DNA from: CACIAM-69d sp001698445
GTDB lineage: Bacteria > Cyanobacteriota > Cyanobacteriia > CACIAM-69d
Direction of reading: 5' to 3'
DNA length: 64,000 bases
Assembly: GCF_043235035.1 (NCBI RefSeq)
Contig: NZ_JAZAQF010000049.1
Coordinates: 62,001 to 126,000 of the forward strand
The notes beneath the pieces were generated by a model that saw nothing but the letters and a program-made list of their open reading frames with translations, ran no database searches and had not been told where the DNA came from. Shown in pieces: positions 59,801 to 64,000 of this stretch. The stretch's first letter is position 1, and every line of letters starts with the position of its first letter. The position numbers were made by a program, and so were the translations under genes.

Positions 59801-60789
59801 TGGAGGTCGGCGATTTGATCCCGCAGGCTTGCTAGGTCTTGATTGGCCGCTTGCAGCAGGTCTTCTGTGCATTGCAGCCGGCTGTCATAGGTTCCAATCA
59901 GGGCTTGGTACTGATCTACTCGCAATCGCCCCTCGATCGCCCCCTGTTCGGCGGTTAGGACTCGGGCCTGATAGCGACTGAGATCCGCGCGGGTTTGCTC
60001 CAGTTGAAATTGGCTTTGGGCCAAGGCCGGTTGCAGTTGGGCCAGTTGTCGTTGCAGTTGCCGAAACTGCCCTTGGCGATCGCGGGTCTGTTCAGCCAAG
60101 GCCCAATCCTGCAACCAGGTGAGGGCATCGGTGGGCGCGCTGGGGTCGATCGGCAATTGCGGGTGCGGAGCCAGGGCCCGGGCGTTGAGCTGCTGATAAA
60201 GGGCGGTGGCCGTGGGATAAAAATGCTGGAAAAGGGCTTGGCGTTCATCGGCGATCGCCTCCCAGTCTGGCAAAATCAGGGTTTCGGGGCCCCATTCCAC
60301 CGCTCCGGCCGCCAAGTCCACCAAAATGGCGCGATCGCCCAATTGCTCAAGGGCCACCAACAGCGCCTCGTGGTAGGTTTGCCAAACCCGCAGGGCCCAT
60401 TCTGGATCTTCGAGGGCCCGATCGCCCGCCACCCGAAACAGGGCCGAAACGCCCACCCAAGGAGCACAGGACACCAACACAAACCGAGCGGTGGGGAACT
60501 GGGTTTGCCAATCACTCAAAAACAAGGTGGCCAAAGCGTCCGCCACCACCACCGGGCCCGTGGGCCAGCGGCGACAAAGCTGTCCCAATCGATCGATCCA
60601 AAGGGCCGAAACCGGCTCCGGCTGCCGCGTCACCCAACCGGACTCTTGGAAACCTTGGGCCCGCAATACGGCCTGATGCCAGGGTTCCACGGAAACCGGT
60701 CGCCAGCCCAACTCTTCGAGGGCCGCCGCCACCCGATCGCATCCCACCGGCAACAGTCCAGCAACGATCGCAATAGTCGGCTCAGTCAT
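56842..60789 (-). CDS. Giant multidomain glycosyltransferase
   Basis: 1315 residues from the ATG at 60789 (start of the recognisable MTEPTIAIVAGLLPVGCDRVAAAL). N-terminal about 1-220 looks like a P-loop sulfotransferase-like or nucleotide-binding domain. About 240-420 is coiled coil (LQRQLAQLQPALAQSQFQLEQ; ELELAELEVKHGRQA). About 480-610 holds three copies of a 50-residue motif (FDAAYYLETQPDVA ... HFVANGATEGRDP; TRYYLETYPQVK ... EGLNPNP; SEFYLQTYGDAA ... EGR). About 620-990 is a GT4-like domain (FAFISGCGGAPYRYRCLHQAEAL; FETDDLVFDPDLLYQ; GKSELKYFEAALLAVPTVAS). A second, degenerate GT-B half follows to the end. Probably surface-glycan synthesis. Confidence 0.85.
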   Translation of the reverse strand: MTEPTIAIVAGLLPVGCDRVAAALEELGWRPVSVEPWHQAVLRAQGFQESGWVTRQPEPVSALWIDRLGQLCRRWPTGPVVVADALATLFLSDWQTQFPTARFVLVSCAPWVGVSALFRVAGDRALEDPEWALRVWQTYHEALLVALEQLGDRAILVDLAAGAVEWGPETLILPDWEAIADERQALFQHFYPTATALYQQLNARALAPHPQLPIDPSAPTDALTWLQDWALAEQTRDRQGQFRQLQRQLAQLQPALAQSQFQLEQTRADLSRYQARVLTAEQGAIEGRLRVDQYQALIGTYDSRLQCTEDLLQAANQDLASLRDQIADLHEELELAELEVKHGRQAIARANELRDHAKAQIAAAQDQFRELRSRLEETRRLLDIIRSSKFWALRNFWIKLKYKLRPPAADHFDPELFARTLVALSQIPPELAIAPDPAAQQSAIYEAIKRELPSLDLRKPHALLRLFDAAYYLETQPDVANCLPNATYSQAFAHFVANGATEGRDPSPLFKTRYYLETYPQVKARLAAKDFNSAIEHFLEVGMAEGLNPNPNFDSEFYLQTYGDAALAVELGQYRSAFEHFLLVGVREGRLAAPVKVQTADDRPIGMFAFISGCGGAPYRYRCLHQAEALRYLGYSVEVYDIAQYPYRELLDQYRVVVMHRPTFHPNLESAIEEGRKQGVRFVFETDDLVFDPDLLYQLEDANSGEEELRQVYKEMMRQYQRAIARVDGVSTSTANLKRSIEQRFPGTPVALLPNRASAEMERQAAETLAASTDERDRSVVRLGYLSGTKTHQRDFAECEAALQVIATRYPQARLLVVGHLELSADFAATWGDRLERLPILPWEKLPEVYARLDINLAPLERDREFTAGKSELKYFEAALLAVPTVASHWGTYAEAIQPGVTGFLCGDSEDWIATLGQLIEDQDLRDRMGQAANQAARQRYLTRAALGETWAGWHHLLARSIPEPSALTVAMVVSLAASDSVEVDRIAALARALDAQGHEVRLVVQPFGASSSGQVHQACRAWETQLQGSGVQVLEGRTGLPALDVALATDWRSACAVADWANVRLRVRLVQNWEVDCEAPGTIERETALGSCGLPLRPIALGQALADRWETARALRVPPLWLEGGLTADFLPATPNWVRHSGPARSILWLDDRAADADQRSAIIAGLSLLATQQPDLQIRRYGSHAPEPLPFACEELGWPDRSTLAAALQTAQLHLAPSAANSALPTLQAIGCGCAALLVGEDLPLHPTLSAGIHYGTVLPVAESIAQTLLQLTTDAVSRVNLAQTGRATVETLGIDRTANELEQLLRRLLFLE

Positions 60790-61065
60790 AGGAGGGGGTT
60801 GCAAGATCGACAACGGGTGCGTGGCAATGGGCGTGCATCTGGGAACCGGTGGGGTTCTCAGGAAAAATACCACACCGGCCCGGCCCTCCAATGGCTGGCC
60901 CTCCGAATGCCCAGCTCGCCCGCCAATGGCCATCGCATTCCTTGGCCAGTGTTGGCCATTGGACGATCGCCCGCCGGTCGCTATCCTGTCTGTGTGTTGC
61001 CTGTGCCCCGAGCAACTATCGTTCCTGCGCCTTCTGCCCTTGCCCTCCGCTGTTTACCCCTTGCC

Positions 61066-61881
61066 ATGACCGCCATCGATCGCACCTTTTGGACGGATGT
61101 TTTAACCTTCACCACCGACCTGGCCCAGCGCACGGGTCAGCAACTGCTGAAGGACTTTGCGGGCGATCGAGCCACCACCGAAAAAGACGACGGAACTTTG
61201 CTGACCCAATCGGACACCTGGGCCGATGCCACCCTGCGCCAGGCGATCGCCGATCGATTTCCCGATCACGGCTTGCTCAGCGAAGAGGGCAACCATGATT
61301 TGCCCGATCAGGATTGGTGTTGGATCATTGACCCGATCGATGGAACCACGAATTTCAGCCACGGCATCCCTGTTTGGGGCATTTCGATCGGGCTGCTCTA
61401 TCGCGGCTGGCCCGTCTTTGGCTATTTGTACTATCCCCCTACCCAAGAAGCTTGTTATGGCTTTTGGCCCGGTGAAACGGGATTGGATCTCGAACCAGGA
61501 GCCTTTCTCAATGGCCGCCCGATCCGAACCACCAGCGCCGACCCGGGCCCCAACCAAACCTTTAGTTTTTGCACCCGCAGCATTGAGCGGGCCCCACGCC
61601 CCTTCTGTTGCAAAATCCGGGCGATCGGGTCGGCTAGCTACAACTTGCTCACCGTTGCCACCGGCAGCATGGTGGGAGCCTACGAGCTAACGCCCAAAGC
61701 CTGGGATATTGCCGCCGTTTGGCCCATCCTGCAAGCGGCCGGAGCCACCTGGATTTCCCTGGAAGCCTATCCACCCTTTCCGCTCACCCCTGGCGACAGT
61801 TATGGCAAACGTTCTAATGCCTGTCTGGTGGTAGCTCGGGCTGATTTGGGCGATTTTTTCCGCCGGGCGATCGGGATTTAG
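61066..61881 (+). CDS. Inositol monophosphatase family protein
   Basis: 271 residues from the ATG at 61066. Li+-sensitive Mg-phosphatase signatures: HGLLSEEGN (metal Glu), WIIDPIDGTTNFSHG (motif 1, about residue 87) and AYELTPKAWDIAAVWPILQAAGA (motif 2 with Asp). Could dephosphorylate inositol phosphates, PAP or fructose-1,6-bisphosphate; cyanobacteria carry several paralogues. Divergent from the giant glycosyltransferase, 276 bases apart. Confidence 0.93.
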   Translation: MTAIDRTFWTDVLTFTTDLAQRTGQQLLKDFAGDRATTEKDDGTLLTQSDTWADATLRQAIADRFPDHGLLSEEGNHDLPDQDWCWIIDPIDGTTNFSHGIPVWGISIGLLYRGWPVFGYLYYPPTQEACYGFWPGETGLDLEPGAFLNGRPIRTTSADPGPNQTFSFCTRSIERAPRPFCCKIRAIGSASYNLLTVATGSMVGAYELTPKAWDIAAVWPILQAAGATWISLEAYPPFPLTPGDSYGKRSNACLVVARADLGDFFRRAIGI

Positions 61882-61955
61882 GGGCCTCTGATTTGGCGGC
61901 GGTTGGGGGCAGTTGGGTCATGAGATCCCCAGGCCTTCGATCTCCGATCCCCAAG

Positions 61956-61980
61956 TTTTAGATTCCCTGGGAATCTAAAA
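61956..61980. terminator. Perfect 12-bp-arm inverted repeat after the phosphatase gene
   Basis: TTTTAGATTCCC-T-GGGAATCTAAAA with a one-base centre. It is AT-rich at the base, 75 bases after the stop and 165 bases before the STAS gene. Could be a terminator (stem too AT-rich for a strong one) or an operator for the downstream operon. Confidence 0.5.
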
Positions 61981-62133
61981 TAAAAATTCCCATAATCTGC
62001 AAAACCCCTCCCCAAAACTTTCCTGCACGAACCCAAGGCCCGGAAGCTGGGCGGCTACCCGCACAAAATTCAGTGGACAACCAGGCTCGGAATCCTTATA
62101 TTGGGATGTTGTCTAGATTGCGACGGTGTTCTT

Positions 62134-62139
62134 AGGAGG
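62134..62139 (+). promoter_or_regulatory. Perfect Shine-Dalgarno before an ATT codon
   Basis: AGGAGG followed by TCATT and then ATT (62145). An in-frame TAG at 62133-62135 closes the frame just upstream, and no ATG, GTG or TTG occurs in frame before 62301. Confidence 0.7.
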
Positions 62140-62144
62140 TCATT

Positions 62145-62522
62145 ATTCCCGAGCAACTTACCCTAACCGTCAGCTTACGAGGCACGCGCGAAGTTAAGGG
62201 AGATTGTCAACTGTTCCGCCTCACAGGGCTGCTCGATGCATTTTCGGAACCCACGTTCCGCAAAAAGCTGGGGCAGTATGTTGAAGACGGCCCGCCCCAT
62301 GTGGTGCTGGATCTAGCGCATATCGATTTTGTAGATAGTTCTGGGCTAGGCGCTCTGGTGCAACTGGCGAAAAAGGCCCAGAGTGCAGGTGGTAGTTTCC
62401 AGATTGTGACGAATCCCCGCGTCACCCAGACCGTTAAACTCGTGCGTCTCGAAAGCTTCCTATCGCTCCAGGATTCGGTTGAAGTGGCGATTAAGCGCGT
62501 TTCTGAATCGAATCAAGGCTAA
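62145..62522 (+). CDS. STAS-domain anti-sigma factor antagonist, apparent ATT start
   Basis: 125 residues if started at ATT 62145, which restores the full STAS fold: LTLTVSLRGTREVKGDCQLFRLTGLLDAFSEPTFRKKL, then VVLDLAHIDFVDSSGLGALVQLAKKAQ with the phospho-acceptor Ser in VDSSG (about residue 65). A GTG start at 62301 would delete the first strand and helices. SpoIIAA/RsbV-type proteins bind RsbW kinases and are reset by PP2C phosphatases such as that at 12877. First gene of a tight operon: stop to the next start is two bases. Confidence 0.88.
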   Translation: MPEQLTLTVSLRGTREVKGDCQLFRLTGLLDAFSEPTFRKKLGQYVEDGPPHVVLDLAHIDFVDSSGLGALVQLAKKAQSAGGSFQIVTNPRVTQTVKLVRLESFLSLQDSVEVAIKRVSESNQG

Positions 62523-62524
62523 GA

Positions 62525-63043
62525 TTGGCTGTGGAGTTACAACCGGCGATCGCGACGGATTCTCCGAGTGTCGAAGCAGGCTGGCTAGCCGCCGCGGCCT
62601 TGCGATCGCCCCTCCCCCTCAGTTCGTCAATTCCCGCAGCCGAAATTCAACGTCTGTCGCCGGCTGCTTTGGCCTATTTAGGCGACTCCGTTTACGAACT
62701 TTATATCCGCTGCTATTACCTCTTGCCGCAATCACGCACCCGAACCTATCACGATCGCGTGGTTGCTCAAGTTCGCGCTGAAACCCAAGCCCGCCACCTA
62801 GAGGCGCTGCTGCCCCACCTGACCGAGGCTGAACGTGAGATAGTTCGGCGCGGTCGCAATGCCACTGATAAGCGTCCGAAACGGCTCGCGGGTGGAATAT
62901 ACCAGGCCGCCACGGCCTTCGAAACCTTGGTGGGTTATCTCTACCTAACCCAGCCGTCCCGACTGACCGAGTTGTTGGCCCGGTTGGATTTGTCGCCGTC
63001 TGTTTCCTCTCATGCGACTTTAGATCGCAACTCTTCATCATGA
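62525..63043 (+). CDS. mrnC: Mini-ribonuclease III
   Basis: 172 residues from the TTG at 62525; a GTG at 62531 is equally possible. RNase III catalytic domain without the double-strand-binding domain: LSPAALAYLGDSVYELYIRCYYL (the LGDxxxE signature), ARHLEALLPHLTEAEREIVRRGRNA and YQAATAFETLVGYLYLT (second acidic pair). Mini-III matures 23S rRNA in Bacillus and acts on rRNA or intron RNA in cyanobacteria. Its TGA stop overlaps the next ATG (ATGA). Confidence 0.93.
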   Translation: MAVELQPAIATDSPSVEAGWLAAAALRSPLPLSSSIPAAEIQRLSPAALAYLGDSVYELYIRCYYLLPQSRTRTYHDRVVAQVRAETQARHLEALLPHLTEAEREIVRRGRNATDKRPKRLAGGIYQAATAFETLVGYLYLTQPSRLTELLARLDLSPSVSSHATLDRNSSS

Positions 63044-64000
63044 CTGATTTTTCGTATCGTAAGGGTCGTACCGGCAATTCAGCAGGCCAAGCCGGTCAAT
63101 CCAGCAAGTTTGAGCGTCCGGGGAAACCGGTTAAGGGCGGACAGTTTCAGGGCAAGGGACGGTATCAAGGTTCCCAAGGGGGAGAAGGCTCGAAGGGGCG
63201 TTACGAGGGACGGCGCGATCGCGCGGATGATTTTGGGTTCTCCGGGGAAGACCGGGAACGCCGCAACTATGACGGGGGCGAGCGCCGGGACTTCGGCAAA
63301 GACCGGGACTTTGGCAAGGAAAAGAAGGACTACGGTGGCCAGCGATCGGGCTATGGCTCCCAAGGTCGATCAGGCTATGGTTCCCAGGGGCGATCGGGCT
63401 ATGGCTCTCAGGGATCGCAGGGATCCCAGGATCGACCACAAGGATCGCGGGGCTATGGCTCCGGCCAGCGTGACGGCGAGTCCCGGGACTTTGGCGGTAA
63501 ATCTTTTGGCCGCAAGCCTTTTGGTGGCGGTCAGGGCGGCCAGTCCTTTGAGCGCCGTGGCCGGGATGGTGATCGACCGAACCGTGGGGGCGATCGACCC
63601 TTTAGCCCCCGGGGCGATTGGAGCCGGGAAGAGAACCGGGACACGCGCGGTGGCGAGGGTTCAGACTTCCGGGGCAAGAAATTTGGCAAGGGTCAAGGCA
63701 AGTTCAGTCGGCCCTTTGGCGATCGACCCGATCGTCCTGACCGGCCGGAGCGGAACCGGGATGAGCGTCGGGATGGTGACTATGGTTCGCCCCGGGGCGA
63801 TCGTGGTGAACGGAGCGATCGGTCTCCTCGGTTCGATCGCGGGGGCGATCGCCCGGCCTTCAGTCGTCGTCCCGAAGGGGGCAAGTTTGGCGGCCGCCGG
63901 GATGGGTTCCGCGAGCAACACCGGGACGGCCAAGGCGGCCAAGGCCGGGACTTCGGCGGGCGCGATCGCGCTGCCCATACCTTTGATGGCAATGCCCAAA
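63040..64000 (+). CDS. Arg/Gly-rich protein, probable N-terminal extension of RlmB 2'-O-methyltransferase (cut by window edge)
   Basis: Open for 320 codons from the ATG at 63040 (ATGA overlap with mrnC) to the edge. All visible sequence is low complexity: Arg, Gly, Asp, Phe, Ser and Gln in repeats such as RSGYGSQG (three times), RDFGGK and GDRPxRP. No folded domain is reached. In cyanobacteria Mini-III is commonly followed by a TrmH-family 23S rRNA G2251 methylase (RlmB) that carries an RG-rich N-terminal tail, so I infer that identity from context. An RNA-binding RGG protein is the alternative. Confidence 0.65.
   Translation, partial: MTDFSYRKGRTGNSAGQAGQSSKFERPGKPVKGGQFQGKGRYQGSQGGEGSKGRYEGRRDRADDFGFSGEDRERRNYDGGERRDFGKDRDFGKEKKDYGGQRSGYGSQGRSGYGSQGRSGYGSQGSQGSQDRPQGSRGYGSGQRDGESRDFGGKSFGRKPFGGGQGGQSFERRGRDGDRPNRGGDRPFSPRGDWSREENRDTRGGEGSDFRGKKFGKGQGKFSRPFGDRPDRPDRPERNRDERRDGDYGSPRGDRGERSDRSPRFDRGGDRPAFSRRPEGGKFGGRRDGFREQHRDGQGGQGRDFGGRDRAAHTFDGNAQ

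Noticed and set aside
59995..61065. N-terminal extension of the inositol monophosphatase frame
   Set aside because: Lies antisense to the giant glycosyltransferase; the family N-terminus begins at the ATG at 61066.

Overview
The window looks like chromosomal DNA of a cyanobacterium. The octamer GCGATCGC and its core CGATCG (the HIP1 signature) occur every few hundred bases. The gene content includes ndhB, an sbtA-sbtB bicarbonate uptake pair, a cyAbrB regulator, three Uma2-type nucleases, minCDE with a cyanobacterial-type MinC, and several small cysteine-motif and YbjN-like proteins. The DNA is moderately GC-rich. A filamentous, Limnothrix- or Pseudanabaena-like lineage is possible, but that is a guess. 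No rRNA, tRNA, CRISPR array, complete insertion sequence or prophage was seen.

Layout. 1-4943: a truncated CHAT/TPR protein, an SF2 helicase, a periplasmic TPR protein and a YbjN-type chaperone-like protein. 5-10.6 kb: SelO AMPylase, an Rrf2 regulator divergent from cyAbrB, and a TPR/O-GlcNAc-transferase-like protein. 10.9-15.2 kb: ndhB, then a PP2C response regulator divergent from an RsbW-like kinase. 15.2-20.3 kb: two tandem, partly gene-converted Uma2 genes and smc. 20.6-23.2 kb: an AT-rich Ser/Thr kinase gene without HIP1 sites, a 140-bp MITE-like element and a Doc toxin flanked by two small antitoxin-like genes. 23.3-24.8 kb: sbtA-sbtB. 25.6-31.2 kb: REC-GAF regulator, hemC, a small Cys-motif membrane protein, surE, an unknown gene and an L,D-transpeptidase. 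31.4-36.9 kb: eda, minE, minD, minC and a bifunctional autolysin. 37-46.3 kb: Uma2, a class I (archaeal-type) lysyl-tRNA synthetase, an RNA m5C methyltransferase, a lipoprotein, a large Q/N-rich HEAT/TPR membrane protein, DUF1361, YggT and a Cys-motif protein. 46.3-56.8 kb: DnaJ-pentapeptide protein, AI-2E transporter, methyltransferase, glycosyltransferases, pseudopilin, RibD-like reductase, YccF and a truncated nucleotidyltransferase remnant. 56.8-64 kb: a 1315-residue glycosyltransferase, an inositol monophosphatase, then a STAS/Mini-III/RG-rich (probable RlmB) operon running off the edge.

Genes that work together: minCDE (division-site placement); sbtA/sbtB (inorganic carbon uptake and its PII-like regulator); the PP2C regulator, RsbW-like kinase and perhaps the distant STAS protein (candidate partner-switching system); the Doc cassette; and the 49.5-61.9 kb cluster of glycosyltransferases, probably surface polysaccharide or glycan work.

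The most unusual features are non-coding. They are: (i) arrays with an exact 14-bp period at five sites in four intergenic regions; (ii) small non-autonomous inverted-repeat elements sitting at gene 3' ends, two of which supply the TAG stop codon of the neighbouring gene; (iii) a dispersed CAAGGGGCTT-AGCCCCTTG hairpin family used both as terminators and inside those elements; and (iv) a STAS gene whose only well-placed start codon is ATT.
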